The notes: a model not told the origin generated them from the letters alone. Positions 42,969 through 52,106 are shown, numbered from the stretch's first letter. The stretch is DNA of 64,000 nt from Promicromonospora soli (GCF_014653785.1 NZ_BNAS01000004.1:76118-140117), one strand, 5' to 3'. Translations and numbers: made by a program.

Positions 42969-45098
42969 CTAGGTGTCGAGCCTGGCGAGCGCGGCGCGGA
43001 CCAGGGCCGGGTCGTTGGTGGGCCAGAACCCGGGCATCGATCGGGTGAGGAACGACGCGTACCGCGCGGTGGCGAGCCGGGGATCCAGGACTGCCACGAC
43101 GCCCCGGTCGTCCGTGCTCCGCACGAGGCGCCCGGCACCCTGCGCGAGCAGCAGCGCCGCATGCTGCGCGGACACCGCCATGAACCCGTTGCCGCCCGCC
43201 TGCTCGACGGCGCGGGCGCGCGCTGCCTTGACCGGGTCGTCCGGGCGCGGGAACGGGATGCGGTCGATCAGCACGAGCTGGCAAGACGGCCCCGGCACGT
43301 CGACGCCCTGCCACAGGGACAGGGTGCCGAACAGGCACGTGGCCGGGTCCGCGGCGAACTGGCGCACGAGGGTGGGCAGCTGGTCGTCACCCTGCGCCAG
43401 GATCGGGAAGTCCAGCCGCTCGCGCATGGCCTCCGCCGCCGCGTTCGCCGCACGCCGGGACGAGAACAGGCCGAGCGTGCGGCCCCCGGCGGCGGTGATC
43501 AGCTCCGCGATCTCGTCGAGCTGCGCCTCCGTGGTGGGTTCTCGGCCCGGGGCCGGCAGGTGCCGCGCGATGTACAGGATGCCCTGGCGCGGGTAGTCGA
43601 ACGGGCTGCCGGCGTCGAGGCCCTCCCACGGCGGGGCGTCCTCGCCCTTCAGGCCCAGCGTGCCGGCAACCGCGTCGAACGTACCGCCCAGCGCCAGCGT
43701 GGCCGACGTGAAGACGCCGGTCGCCTCGCCCAGCAGATGGGTGCGGATCAGGCCCGCCACGTGCAGCGGCGCCGCATGCAGCCGAGTCACGTTGTCGCCG
43801 AAGCCGCCCCAGCCGTTGTCCGGCCGGGAGCACCACAGGACGTCGGCGGTCGTGTCCTGGGACGCCATGCGCTCGGCCGTCTCGAACAGCTGCAGCATCG
43901 CGCCCTGCGCCATCTTCAGCCCCGAGTCAGGCTGGCCGGCCGCCTGCCCCTTGGCGCCGCCGGCGTCCGGCTTGAGCGTGCTCAGCACCTCGCGCGCTGC
44001 GTCGCGCACCGCGCCGACCGCCGTCCGCAGGTTGTCCGGCAGGCCGTCCGGGAACCGCTCGGCCGGCGCCGTGACCAGCAGCGTCCCCAGGTCCTGGGCC
44101 GCTTTGTCGAGGGCGTCGGTGTTGGTGCCCGCGTGCCGACGGGCCAACCGCGCGGCGTTCTCCACCGACGCCATGGACAGGTCCACGGTGGCCGACGACG
44201 TGACGCGGTCCGTGAGCTCGTGCGCCTCGTCCACCACGACGACGTCATGCTCCGGAAGCACGCCCGGGCTGCCCGTGGCCGCGATGCCGAGCATCGCGTG
44301 GTTGGTGACCACCACGTCCGCGTCACGGGCAGCTGTCCGGGCCTTGTCCGGGAAGCAGTCGGCGAGCATGGGGCACTTGCCGCCCAGGCACTCCATCGCC
44401 GTCACGGACACCTGGCGCCACGCTCGCTCCGGCACGCCCGGCACCAGGTCGTCGCGGTCCCCCGTGTCCGTCTCGCCCGCCCACTCGTGCAGCCGACGGA
44501 CGTGGTCGGCGAGCGAAGCTCCCTCTTCCTTGCGGCGGCCGCGAGCGCCGCCGGAACCGCCGGCGTCTTCCGCGCGCGGGTGGTCCTCGCCGCCGGGCAG
44601 GTCGAAGAGCGCGGGCTCGTCCGCTGGGTACCCGCCGCCGATCTTGTGCACGCACAGGTAGTTGTGCCAGCCCTTGAGCAGCGCGATGCGCGGCTCACGC
44701 GGCAGCTGCGGCGTGACGGCCTTCGCGACGAGCGGCAGGTCGCGTGTGATGACCTGGCGCTGCAGGGCGAGGGTGGCCGTCGAGATGATGACCTTGTTCC
44801 CGGCCGCTACCGCGTGCCGGACGGCGGGTACCAGGTAGCCGAGCGACTTGCCCGTGCCCGTGCCGGCCTGGACGAGCAGGTGCTCGCCCTTCTCGATCGC
44901 GTCGGCGACCGCCACGGCCATGCGGTGCTGGCCGTCCCGCCGCCCGCCGCCCAGCGCCTCGACGGCAAGGTCGAGGAGCTCCTCGACGTCGGGGATCGCC
45001 GCGGCGGTGGTACTGGTGGTGGGTGCGTCGGGAAGGCTGGTCACACGCTCGATCCTAGGCTCGACCTCCGACATCCACCCCACGTCGTCCACAGGCAC
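42969..45098 (-). CDS. dinG: DinG-family ATP-dependent DNA helicase (XPD-like, Fe-S)
   Basis: This superfamily 2 helicase related to XPD unwinds 5'-3' and resolves R-loops and other structures. The 709-residue frame has Walker A VQAGTGTGKSLGYLVPA, the Fe-S cysteines (one in NYLCVHK, others in MECLGGKCPMLADC), VVVDEAHELTDR and the late motifs FGTLSLWQGVDVPG and QGAGRLVRSTDDRG. Several starts are possible (ATG at 45098, an internal ATG MSEVEP, or GTG VTSLPD); the first is listed. No SOS box was seen upstream despite the historical gene name. Confidence 0.93.
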   Translation of the reverse strand: MPVDDVGWMSEVEPRIERVTSLPDAPTTSTTAAAIPDVEELLDLAVEALGGGRRDGQHRMAVAVADAIEKGEHLLVQAGTGTGKSLGYLVPAVRHAVAAGNKVIISTATLALQRQVITRDLPLVAKAVTPQLPREPRIALLKGWHNYLCVHKIGGGYPADEPALFDLPGGEDHPRAEDAGGSGGARGRRKEEGASLADHVRRLHEWAGETDTGDRDDLVPGVPERAWRQVSVTAMECLGGKCPMLADCFPDKARTAARDADVVVTNHAMLGIAATGSPGVLPEHDVVVVDEAHELTDRVTSSATVDLSMASVENAARLARRHAGTNTDALDKAAQDLGTLLVTAPAERFPDGLPDNLRTAVGAVRDAAREVLSTLKPDAGGAKGQAAGQPDSGLKMAQGAMLQLFETAERMASQDTTADVLWCSRPDNGWGGFGDNVTRLHAAPLHVAGLIRTHLLGEATGVFTSATLALGGTFDAVAGTLGLKGEDAPPWEGLDAGSPFDYPRQGILYIARHLPAPGREPTTEAQLDEIAELITAAGGRTLGLFSSRRAANAAAEAMRERLDFPILAQGDDQLPTLVRQFAADPATCLFGTLSLWQGVDVPGPSCQLVLIDRIPFPRPDDPVKAARARAVEQAGGNGFMAVSAQHAALLLAQGAGRLVRSTDDRGVVAVLDPRLATARYASFLTRSMPGFWPTNDPALVRAALARLDT

Positions 45099-45132
45099 GA
45101 AGGGCCGGGGAGCGACAGCTCCCCGGCCCTTC
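45099..45132. terminator. Hairpin terminator after hflX
   Basis: GAAGGGCCGGGGAGC (45099-45113) and GCTCCCCGGCCCTTC (45118-45132) form a perfect 15-base stem with a GACA loop, 29 bases after the hflX stop. Confidence 0.8.
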
Positions 45133-45161
45133 TTCGCTCGTCAGCGGGCGCCGACCGCGGG

Positions 45162-46703
45162 TCAGGACCCGACGGCCACCTGTCGCAGCTCGGTCGCGAG
45201 CTGCTCGTCCACTCGACCCCGCAGGTGGGTGCCCGCGGCGACGTGCTCGGTCAGCTCGATGTCGCCGTGCTCGTGCACGCGGTGCACCAGGTCGCCCCGC
45301 TCGTACGGGACCACGAGGTCGATCTGGATACCCGGGCGCGGCAGGTCGGCAGCGATCCGGGCTCGCAGCTCGGCGATTCCCTCACCGGAGTGCGCCGAGA
45401 CGACGGCGGTGTGCCGCTCTCGCCGCTGGATGCGGCCCACGACCGTCGGGTCGGCGATGTCTGCCTTGTTCAGCACCACGATCTCGTGGACGTCCCCGTA
45501 GCCAGGGAGATCGGACAGCACCTCGCGCACCGCAGCGATCTGCCCCTCCGGGTCCGGGTGGGACGCGTCGACCACGTGGAGCAGGATGTCGGCGTCGCCG
45601 ACCTCCTCCAGCGTGGACCGGAACGCCTCGACGAGCTGGTGCGGCAGGTGCCGCACGAACCCGACAGTGTCCGTCAGCGTGTAGATGCGGCCGTCCTCGG
45701 TCTTGGTGCGCCGCACCGTCGGGTCCAGCGTCGCGAACAGCGCGTTCTCGACGAGCACGCCCGCGCCGGTCAGCGCGTTCAGCAGCGACGACTTGCCGGC
45801 GTTGGTGTAGCCGGCGATCGCGACCGCCGGGATCGCGTTGCGCTTGCGGCTCAGCCGCTTGGTCTCGCGCGCCGGCTTCATCGCGACGATCTCGCGCCGC
45901 AGCTTGGCCATGCGGTTACGGATCCGGCGTCGGTCCAGCTCGATCTTGGTCTCACCGGGACCACGCGAGCCCATGCCGGCGCCCGCGCCGCCCACCTGGC
46001 CACCGGCCTGGCGGGACATGGAGTCACCCCAGCCGCGCAGGCGCGGCAGGAGGTATTCGAGCTGAGCGAGCTCGACCTGGGCCTTGCCCTCACGGGACTT
46101 CGCGTGCTGCGCGAAGATGTCGAGGATCAGGGCCGTACGGTCCACGACCTTGACCTTCACCACGTCCTCCAGCGAACGGCGCTGGGACGGGGCGAGCTCG
46201 CCGTCGACGATCACGGTGTCGGCACCCGACGCCAGGACCACCTGCGCGAGCTCGAGGGCCTTGCCGGAGCCCAGGTACGTGCCGGGGTCGGGCTTCTGCC
46301 GGCGCTGCAGCAGGCCGTCCAGCACCTGGGAGCCGGCAGTCTCGGCCAGCGCGGCGAGCTCGCGCAGCGAGATCTCCGCGTCGCGGGCCGCGTGCTCGCC
46401 ACCCGTGAACAGGCCGACGAGCACCACCTTCTCCAGGCGCAGCTGACGGTACTCGACCTCGGTGACGTCCTCGAGCTCGGTCGACAGGCCGGCCACGCGG
46501 CGCAGCGCGGTGCGCTCCTCGAGCTCCAGCTGGTCGCCGTCCGCCACGGTGTGCACCGTGCCGCCGTCGGCACGTGCGGTCCCCGCCCGAGCGAGAACCC
46601 GTGCCACGACATCGTTCGCGATCGCCTGGGCGTCTGCCTGGGCGGCTCGGAGTTCGGGCGTCTCCTCTGCGGGGAGCTCGGGCTCTGTCGGGGTGTGGGT
46701 CAT
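45162..46703 (-). CDS. hflX: Ribosome-associated GTPase HflX
   Basis: HflX is a GTPase (and in some species an ATP-driven unwinder) that splits or rescues stalled ribosomes. The 513-residue product has the HflX N-terminal domain with YLGSGKALELAQ and IVDGELAPSQRRSLE, and a glycine-rich linker QAGGQVGGAGAGMGSRGPGE. The G domain has G1 GYTNAGKSSLLNAL, G3 DTVGFVRHLPHQL and G4 NKAD. No Shine-Dalgarno is visible. TTACAA, a 17-base gap and TAGGTA end four bases before the ATG, suggesting a nearly leaderless mRNA. Confidence 0.95.
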   Translation of the reverse strand: MTHTPTEPELPAEETPELRAAQADAQAIANDVVARVLARAGTARADGGTVHTVADGDQLELEERTALRRVAGLSTELEDVTEVEYRQLRLEKVVLVGLFTGGEHAARDAEISLRELAALAETAGSQVLDGLLQRRQKPDPGTYLGSGKALELAQVVLASGADTVIVDGELAPSQRRSLEDVVKVKVVDRTALILDIFAQHAKSREGKAQVELAQLEYLLPRLRGWGDSMSRQAGGQVGGAGAGMGSRGPGETKIELDRRRIRNRMAKLRREIVAMKPARETKRLSRKRNAIPAVAIAGYTNAGKSSLLNALTGAGVLVENALFATLDPTVRRTKTEDGRIYTLTDTVGFVRHLPHQLVEAFRSTLEEVGDADILLHVVDASHPDPEGQIAAVREVLSDLPGYGDVHEIVVLNKADIADPTVVGRIQRRERHTAVVSAHSGEGIAELRARIAADLPRPGIQIDLVVPYERGDLVHRVHEHGDIELTEHVAAGTHLRGRVDEQLATELRQVAVGS

Positions 46704-46805
46704 GTACTACCTAACTCTCGATGGTTCGTCTTGTAAGCACAACAAGGATCCCACGGCCGAAAGTCCCACGGCTATGTCTTTCCGGAGCGAGTCACGCAGC
46801 CCTGG

Positions 46806-47411
46806 TCAGAAGTCGAGGCGCATCACCCTGCGCCGCTTCGTCGGCCGGCTGACCTCCGTCAGACCCGCCGCCGCGAACGGGCCAGGCGTGCCCACGTTGA
46901 CCTCGCCCCACGTGATCTGCTGGCCCGGGTCCGGCACTATCGGGTAACCCTCGACCGCGATCGCGCCTCGCTCGCGCGCGTGCCCGACGGCGGCCGCCGC
47001 CAGCTCGTACATCAGCCCCTGCTTGCGGTAGCCGACGCGCACCGCGAAGCACGTGACCGCCCACACGCCGTCGTCGTCCTTGTCCTCGTGCCGGCCCGCC
47101 CACGGGACCTGGCTGCCGCGGTACCGGACGAACTCGGTGCGGGGCGCCACCGCCACCCACCCGGCCGGCTCGGAGTCGACGTAGGCGATCAGGGCGCCCG
47201 ACGTCGGCGCGACGCCACCGGTCTCGCCGTCGCTCGAACCGGCGTCGAGCTGCTCGCGCAGGTGGTGGGCGCGCTCCTCCACTGGCATGTACCACCAGGC
47301 GCGGTCCCCCAGCCGGATGCGCTGGCACTGGCAGTGGTGCGGGCCGCCGCGCGTGCCGAACACGGTCTGCACGTCGTCCCACCGGTCCTCGGTGGCCGGA
47401 ACGATCTCCAT
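46806..47411 (-). CDS. GNAT-family N-acetyltransferase
   Basis: The 201-residue product has a GNAT core. The substrate half includes GWVAVAPRTEFVRYRGSQ, and the acetyl-CoA loop region follows strand VWAVTCFAVRVGYRKQGLMY with RKQGL in the place of the usual RxxGxG/A. An EGYPIVPDPGQ segment comes after it. An HHCQCQRIR cluster near residue 25 is also seen in a subfamily of actinobacterial members. The acceptor is unknown. It is divergent from the methyltransferase gene, with 52 bases between. Confidence 0.85.
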   Translation of the reverse strand: MEIVPATEDRWDDVQTVFGTRGGPHHCQCQRIRLGDRAWWYMPVEERAHHLREQLDAGSSDGETGGVAPTSGALIAYVDSEPAGWVAVAPRTEFVRYRGSQVPWAGRHEDKDDDGVWAVTCFAVRVGYRKQGLMYELAAAAVGHARERGAIAVEGYPIVPDPGQQITWGEVNVGTPGPFAAAGLTEVSRPTKRRRVMRLDF

Positions 47412-47463
47412 GCCCGCAGGCTGGCACCGGTCAGGGCCACCGGCAAGCGCCTAGGATCGTCCG

Positions 47464-48063
47464 GTGTCCACCGACCACTACTTCACCGCCCAGCCCGCCT
47501 CCGACGACGAGCGCCGCACCCGCACCGTCCACCTCGCCGGTCGGGAGCTGGAGGTCGAGGTGGCGGCCGGGGTCTTCTCGCCCGGAGGTGTCGACAAGGG
47601 CACGGCGGTGCTGCTGGACCGGGTACCGGCGCCCCCGCCATCGGGCAACCTGCTCGACCTGGGGTGCGGGTGGGGGCCCATCACGATCAGCCTGGCGCTG
47701 GAGGCGCCGCACGCCACGGTGTGGGCCGTCGACGTCAACGAGCGGGCCCTCGACCTGGTGCGCCGCAATGCCGAGCGGCTCGGCCTGGGCAACGTCCGTG
47801 CCGCCCTCCCCGACGACGTGCCGGAGGGCCTCATGTTCGACACGTGCTGGTCCAACCCGCCGATCCGCGTCGGCAAGCAGGCGCTGCACGACCTGCTGAC
47901 GCGGTGGCTGCCCCGGCTGGCCGACGGCGCGGACGCGTGGCTCGTGGTGCAGAAGAACCTGGGCTCCGACTCGCTCGCGCGCTGGATCACCGACTCCCTC
48001 GGCCTCCAGGTCGACCGGGAGGCGTCGTCCAAGGGGTTCCGCATCCTGCGGGTCGCGGGCTGA
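47464..48063 (+). CDS. RsmC-like class I SAM methyltransferase
   Basis: This 199-residue methyltransferase has motif I LLDLGCGWGPITISLAL, motif II WAVDVNERALDLVRRNAERL and the N6/N2-type motif TCWSNPPIRVGKQALHDLL. It corresponds to the catalytic half of RsmC (16S rRNA m2G1207 methyltransferase), and the NPPIR motif is shared with RsmC/RlmG. RNA substrate specificity is inferred from this. The GTG start has no strong ribosome binding site. It is convergent with dapF, with only 12 bases between the stops. Confidence 0.88.
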   Translation: MSTDHYFTAQPASDDERRTRTVHLAGRELEVEVAAGVFSPGGVDKGTAVLLDRVPAPPPSGNLLDLGCGWGPITISLALEAPHATVWAVDVNERALDLVRRNAERLGLGNVRAALPDDVPEGLMFDTCWSNPPIRVGKQALHDLLTRWLPRLADGADAWLVVQKNLGSDSLARWITDSLGLQVDREASSKGFRILRVAG

Positions 48064-48075
48064 CCTGAGCTGGAC

Positions 48076-49041
48076 CTAGCGGGCGACCCGCCCGGAGTAG
48101 ACGAGCTCCGCCGGACCCGCCAGCTCGACGTTGCCGCTCGGCAGGAGGCGGACCCGCACCTCGCCGCCCGGCACCTCGACGATCCACGTGTCGGGAGCGC
48201 CGTTGCCGGACGACCCGCCCTGCCAGGTCCGCACCGCGAGCGCCGCGGCGCAGGCACCGGTGCCGCACGACGGCGTCTCCCCCACCCCGCGCTCGTGCAC
48301 CCGCATGCGCAGGCGGCCGACGACGCCGTCAGGCCCCTCCTCCTCGCCGAGCGGCACCACGAGCTCGACGTTGGTGCCGTGCGGCGGCAGGGGCGCCACC
48401 TCCGGGGCGTGGAAGAGCTCGAGCGACTCCAGCTCTTCGGGGCTCGCGAGGGCGACGACGGTGTGCGGGTTGCCGAGGTCCACGCTCAGGGCCGGGCGGG
48501 GCGCGGTCCAGCCGCGGACCGCCACTGCGGAGTCGTACCCGTCGGCCGCAGCGGCCTCGCCACCGGGCAGGAACCAGGGGCCCATGTCGACGGCGTACCA
48601 GCCGCCCGGCTCCTTGGTCACACGCTTGACACCGGCCCGCGTGCCGAGGCTCAGCGGCCCGGCGGACAGGTCGGCGAGCCCCTCGCGCTCCGCGAACGCG
48701 GCGAAGACGCGCACGCCGTTGCCGCACATCTCGGCGACCGAGCCGTCGGCGTTGCGGTAGTCCATGAACCACTCGGCTGTCGGGTCCTGTGCCAGGGCGT
48801 CCTGGGCGGCCTGCTCGCCCGCGCGGGCGAGAACGGCTGTCGGCGCAAGCCGGATCACGCCGTCGCCACCGATCCCGGCCCGACGGTCGGCCAGCCGGCG
48901 CACGTCGTCCGGGCCGAGGTCGAGCACGCCCTCGGGGTCCGCGATCAGCACGAAGTCGTTCTTCGTGCCGTGCCCCTTCGTGAAGGCGAGCGTGCCGGGC
49001 GTCGGGACGGAGGGCACGGGGCTGGTCGCGGGCTGCGTCAT
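48076..49041 (-). CDS. dapF: Diaminopimelate epimerase DapF
   Basis: DapF turns LL-DAP into meso-DAP, the step before lysine. The 321-residue product has the N-terminal KGHGTKNDFVLI motif, the first catalytic Cys in VAEMCGNGVRVFAAF and the second in ETPSCGTGACAAALAVR. It overlaps the miaA stop by four bases. Since MurE here appears not to use DAP, the enzyme is probably needed for lysine supply. The length is near that of other actinobacterial forms. Confidence 0.96.
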   Translation of the reverse strand: MTQPATSPVPSVPTPGTLAFTKGHGTKNDFVLIADPEGVLDLGPDDVRRLADRRAGIGGDGVIRLAPTAVLARAGEQAAQDALAQDPTAEWFMDYRNADGSVAEMCGNGVRVFAAFAEREGLADLSAGPLSLGTRAGVKRVTKEPGGWYAVDMGPWFLPGGEAAAADGYDSAVAVRGWTAPRPALSVDLGNPHTVVALASPEELESLELFHAPEVAPLPPHGTNVELVVPLGEEEGPDGVVGRLRMRVHERGVGETPSCGTGACAAALAVRTWQGGSSGNGAPDTWIVEVPGGEVRVRLLPSGNVELAGPAELVYSGRVAR

Positions 49042-50084
49042 GATCCCAGGCTACGGCGCACCGGCTCGGCTCCGGCAATCGGCAGGGTCCCGGCGTCGGC
49101 TGCCGCCACGATCGCGAGGGCGTCGTCGAGCAGGTGGGGCGATGCGGCATCGAGCCAGTGCACGCGTGGGTCGCGCCCGAACCAGCCCATCTGCTTGCGC
49201 GCCAGGCGCCGTGTGTTGGCGGTGACGGCCTCCCGGGCCTCTGCCTCGGTGGACTCGCCGCGCCACCAGGCGAGCACCTCGGCGTAGCCGACGGCACGCG
49301 CGGCGGTGACGCCCAGGCCGGTGCCGGTGCCGCCCTGCTCCGGGCTTGCGAGAACGCGCACCTCGTCCACGAGGCCCGCCTCCCACATGCGGTCCACGCG
49401 CCCCGCGACCCGCGCGTCGAGCACCTCGCGCGAGCAGTCCAGCCCGATCTGCACCGCCGGGCGCACGTACTCCTGGCGCGGCAGGTTGGCCGTGTACGGG
49501 CGGCCGGTGATCTCGATGACCTCCAGCGCGCGCACGATGCGGCGCGTGTTGTGCGGGCCGATGCTTGTCGCGGCCTGCGGGTCCAGTCCGGCCAGCTCGG
49601 CGTGCAGGGCGCGCCGGCCCTCGGCCTCGGCCCGCGCCTCGAGCCGGGCGCGGATCTCCGGATCGGTGCCCGGGAAGTCCATGGCGTCGAGCAGCGCCCG
49701 CACGTACAGCCCCGACCCGCCGACGACGACGGCGCGCGCACCCCGCCCGGCGATCGCGTCGAGGTCGGCGCGCGCCGCTTCCTGGTAGCGCGCCACCGAC
49801 GCGTCCTGCAGAGGGTCCAGCACGTCGAGCTGGTGGTGCACGATCCCGCGTCGCTCAGCCGGCGGCACCTTGGCCGTGCCGACGTCCATGCCGTGGTAGA
49901 GCTGATACGCGTCGGCGTTGACGATCTCGGCGTTCACCGTCCCGGTGGGACCCACCGGGACGTCTGGGCGCCCGGGGGTGGCGAAGTTCCCCGGGGCGGG
50001 AACGGCGCCCAGCGCCTGGGCCAGGTCGAGGGCGAGGTCCGACTTTCCGGTGGCGGTAGGCCCCACGACGGCGACGACGATCAC
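49038..50084 (-). CDS. miaA: tRNA dimethylallyltransferase MiaA
   Basis: MiaA adds the isopentenyl group to A37 of tRNAs reading UNN codons, using DMAPP; MiaB, also in this window, then adds methylthio. The 348-residue product has the P-loop VVGPTATGKSDLALDLA, the NADAYQLYHGMDVGTAK motif, VVVGGSGLYVRALLD and the tRNA-binding RRIVRALEVIEITG. A short insert (about residues 28-50) precedes the NAD motif. Its stop overlaps dapF. Confidence 0.96.
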   Translation of the reverse strand: MIVVAVVGPTATGKSDLALDLAQALGAVPAPGNFATPGRPDVPVGPTGTVNAEIVNADAYQLYHGMDVGTAKVPPAERRGIVHHQLDVLDPLQDASVARYQEAARADLDAIAGRGARAVVVGGSGLYVRALLDAMDFPGTDPEIRARLEARAEAEGRRALHAELAGLDPQAATSIGPHNTRRIVRALEVIEITGRPYTANLPRQEYVRPAVQIGLDCSREVLDARVAGRVDRMWEAGLVDEVRVLASPEQGGTGTGLGVTAARAVGYAEVLAWWRGESTEAEAREAVTANTRRLARKQMGWFGRDPRVHWLDAASPHLLDDALAIVAAADAGTLPIAGAEPVRRSLGS

Positions 50085-50178
50085 GCGGCCACTTTACGGG
50101 CCGACGCCGGGGCGTTGCCCGTGGCCCGCCACCGGCCGCCGGCCGGACGCCGTGTGCCGCCAGGGGCCGTCACGACAG

Positions 50179-50820
50179 TCAGGACAGGATCGTCACCCGG
50201 TACTCCGGCGGCAGGTGGTCGTGCGCCTGCTCGAAGACCTGCACGTCCGGGGCCCACCCGTCGGCGCCCGCAATCCGCAGTGCCGACCGGACGCCGTCCG
50301 TCAGTGCGTCCGGGCCGCTGTCCAGCCCGCCGGGGACTCCGCCGCCGGCGACAACCAGGCAGTCGGCGAGGCGCAGCAGGTCGGCGGGCCCGGCGTCCAG
50401 CCGCGCCCAGTCCGGCGGCACCTCCAGCGCCTCGACGTCCGAGGCCCGCGCGCCAAGCACGTCCGCGAGCGCAAGCAGCGCCACGGAGGCGCCCGTGCCG
50501 GCGGCGGGACGGTCGCTGTCGGCCCAGGGCAGGCCCGCTCCGGCGCGGTACCCCGAGCCTGTCGAAGGGCGGTGCCCCGAGCCTGGCGAAGGGTCGGGCA
50601 GCCAGCGGTCGCCGATGCCGGAACCGGCCAGCGAAGGGCGCATGCGCCCGTGCCGGAGCGCCGGGCCGTGCGCCAGGACCAACGGCACGCGGCCGCCCGC
50701 GGTGACCCCTGCCAGGGCGGCGGCCACGGCCTCGCGGACGCCCGCGAGCGGGTCGGGCCGCAGGCCAAGGACGAGCCCCGGAACGAGCAGCGGGGTCGCA
50801 GGCAGGATCACGGCGCGCAC
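50179..50820 (-). CDS. Class III extradiol dioxygenase-like hypothetical protein next to miaA
   Basis: Actinobacteria commonly carry at this position a protein related to the B subunit of class III extradiol dioxygenases. This one shows the same start (VILPATPLLVPG), the LAGVREAVAAALAGV helix and a VALLALADVLGA segment. The catalytic His pattern is not clear, so enzymatic function is doubtful. The GTG at 50820 gives 213 residues and has TACTTT eight bases upstream without a Shine-Dalgarno, suggesting a leaderless mRNA; other starts are possible. Two tandem 24-base repeats lie inside the gene (50551-50594). Confidence 0.6.
   Translation of the reverse strand: MRAVILPATPLLVPGLVLGLRPDPLAGVREAVAAALAGVTAGGRVPLVLAHGPALRHGRMRPSLAGSGIGDRWLPDPSPGSGHRPSTGSGYRAGAGLPWADSDRPAAGTGASVALLALADVLGARASDVEALEVPPDWARLDAGPADLLRLADCLVVAGGGVPGGLDSGPDALTDGVRSALRIAGADGWAPDVQVFEQAHDHLPPEYRVTILS
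50551..50594. repeat. Two tandem 24-base in-frame repeats with CCCCGAGCCTGNCGAAGGG core
   Basis: CCCCGAGCCTGTCGAAGGGC (50551) and CCCCGAGCCTGGCGAAGGGT (50575) are 24 bases apart, so each unit adds eight codons. The core resembles short repeats spread in many actinobacterial genomes. In the protein they encode a Gly/Ser/Pro-rich insertion with little structure. Confidence 0.65.
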
Positions 50821-50931
50821 AATTGACGAAAGTAGCACCGGCCGCGGCCCCGAGCCGTTCCTGGCCGATTCCACCCCCTTTCGCCGCGTTCGGCGCAGCG
50901 GAGGAACGGGTCTGGCGGGTACTGTGGGCAG

Positions 50932-51531
50932 GTGAGGTTCTTCGGGTCACGACGCCGGAACACGACGGGCGACGGCGACCGTGCGGCCACCGGCCCGCAA
51001 CAGCCCGAGCCCAGGGAACTCGACGATGACGAGCTACGGGCACAGGTCGAAGGCGTGCTGCTCAGAGAGCTGACGGGCGGCCTCGACGATCCCTCCTCCA
51101 TCCCAGAACCGCTGACTCGCGATCGCGTCGTCGAGTGGCTGGGCGAGAACGGGTTCAGCTATTTCGTGGACTCCGAAGGCGATGTCGGCGGGCTGTGGCA
51201 CGGCTGGCTCTTCTACTTCCTGATGGTCGGCGAGAGCTCCGAGGTGCTCCAGGTGCGCGGGCAGTGGCACCGGGACCTTACGATCGAGCGGCTCGAGGAG
51301 ATCCTCGAGCTCTGCAACGAGTGGAACGCCGAGCGCATCTGGCCCAAGACCTACGTCCGCGTGCGCGACAACGGCGCTGTGCTCGTCTACACCGAGGTCA
51401 CGGTCGACCTGGAGCACGGCGTCACGGAGGACCAGCTGGACCAGCTGCTGCAGTGCGGGCTGACCACCGGCTCCATGTTCTTCGAGCACCTCGACGAGAC
51501 GTTCCCCGACCCGCTGAGGTCCGCCCCATGA
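50932..51531 (+). CDS. YbjN domain protein, copy 1
   Basis: This 199-residue protein has an acidic lead and a YbjN core that resembles type III secretion chaperones. The core has VVEWLGENGFSYFVDSEGDVG, a GLWHGWLFYFLMVGESSEVLQ strand region, an EWNAERIWPKTYVRV segment and VDLEHGVTEDQLDQLL. YbjN-like proteins are widespread with no firm role. The GTG at 50932 starts VRFFGSRRRNTTG. The stop overlaps the start of the second copy, and the two cores clearly share ancestry (same NxERIWPK and EHGxTExQL motifs). Confidence 0.88.
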   Translation: MRFFGSRRRNTTGDGDRAATGPQQPEPRELDDDELRAQVEGVLLRELTGGLDDPSSIPEPLTRDRVVEWLGENGFSYFVDSEGDVGGLWHGWLFYFLMVGESSEVLQVRGQWHRDLTIERLEEILELCNEWNAERIWPKTYVRVRDNGAVLVYTEVTVDLEHGVTEDQLDQLLQCGLTTGSMFFEHLDETFPDPLRSAP

Positions 51532-52106
51532 GCCCCGCCCTGGGCGGGGGCGGCGCCGGCCGCTGGCTCGCACGACTGCTCAACCCGCGGCCGCCGGCGG
51601 CGCGGCGCACTTCGGGGACACAAACCCGCACGCTCGGGAGCATCCCGATCGAGAAGCCGCGCCCGCTGACGACGCAGCGGGTCGGCGACGACCTCTCCCG
51701 CCGCGGCTACCGCTTCCGCATCGACGACGACGGCGACGTCACCGGCACCTGGGACGGCAACCGGTTCTGGTTCCTGCTGCTCGGCGAGCACGACGAGATC
51801 CTGCAGGTGCGCGGCCGCTGGGCCGGCGCGCTGCCCGCCGCCGCACGGCTGGCCGTGCTGCAGGCGGCCAACGACTGGAACCGCGAGCGCATCTGGCCCA
51901 AGGTCTACACGCGCGAGGAGGGCGCGGGCCTCGCCCTGTACGCCGAGGTGTCGGTCGACTTCGAGCACGGCGCCACCGAGGAGCAGCTCGCCCAGACCGT
52001 GTCGTGCGGGCTGGTCACGGCCAGCCAGTTCTTCTCCACGGTCGCCTCGCTGGCACCGCCGCCGGACGAGCCGTTGCCGGACGATCCGTCGCCTGACGAG
52101 AAGTAG
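51528..52106 (+). CDS. YbjN domain protein, copy 2
   Basis: This 192-residue paralogue of the preceding gene has a basic lead (MSPALGGGGAGRWLARLL) and the YbjN core with LSRRGYRFRIDDDGDVTGTW, FWFLLLGEHDEILQVRGRW, NDWNRERIWPKVYTRE and VDFEHGATEEQLAQTV. An acidic Pro/Asp tail ends it. The ATG overlaps the first gene stop (ATGA). The function is unknown. Tandem copies suggest a heterodimer. It is convergent with miaB. Confidence 0.88.
   Translation: MSPALGGGGAGRWLARLLNPRPPAARRTSGTQTRTLGSIPIEKPRPLTTQRVGDDLSRRGYRFRIDDDGDVTGTWDGNRFWFLLLGEHDEILQVRGRWAGALPAAARLAVLQAANDWNRERIWPKVYTREEGAGLALYAEVSVDFEHGATEEQLAQTVSCGLVTASQFFSTVASLAPPPDEPLPDDPSPDEK

Noticed and set aside
45050-45170. SOS box ahead of dinG
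   Set aside because: No TCGAAC-N4-GTTCGA-like sequence is visible in the dinG upstream region, so SOS control is not claimed for it.
42855-46736. 1293-codon open frame on the plus strand
   Set aside because: It lies antisense to dinG and hflX, whose motifs are complete. Its Arg/His/Gly-rich composition is typical of high-GC shadow frames.
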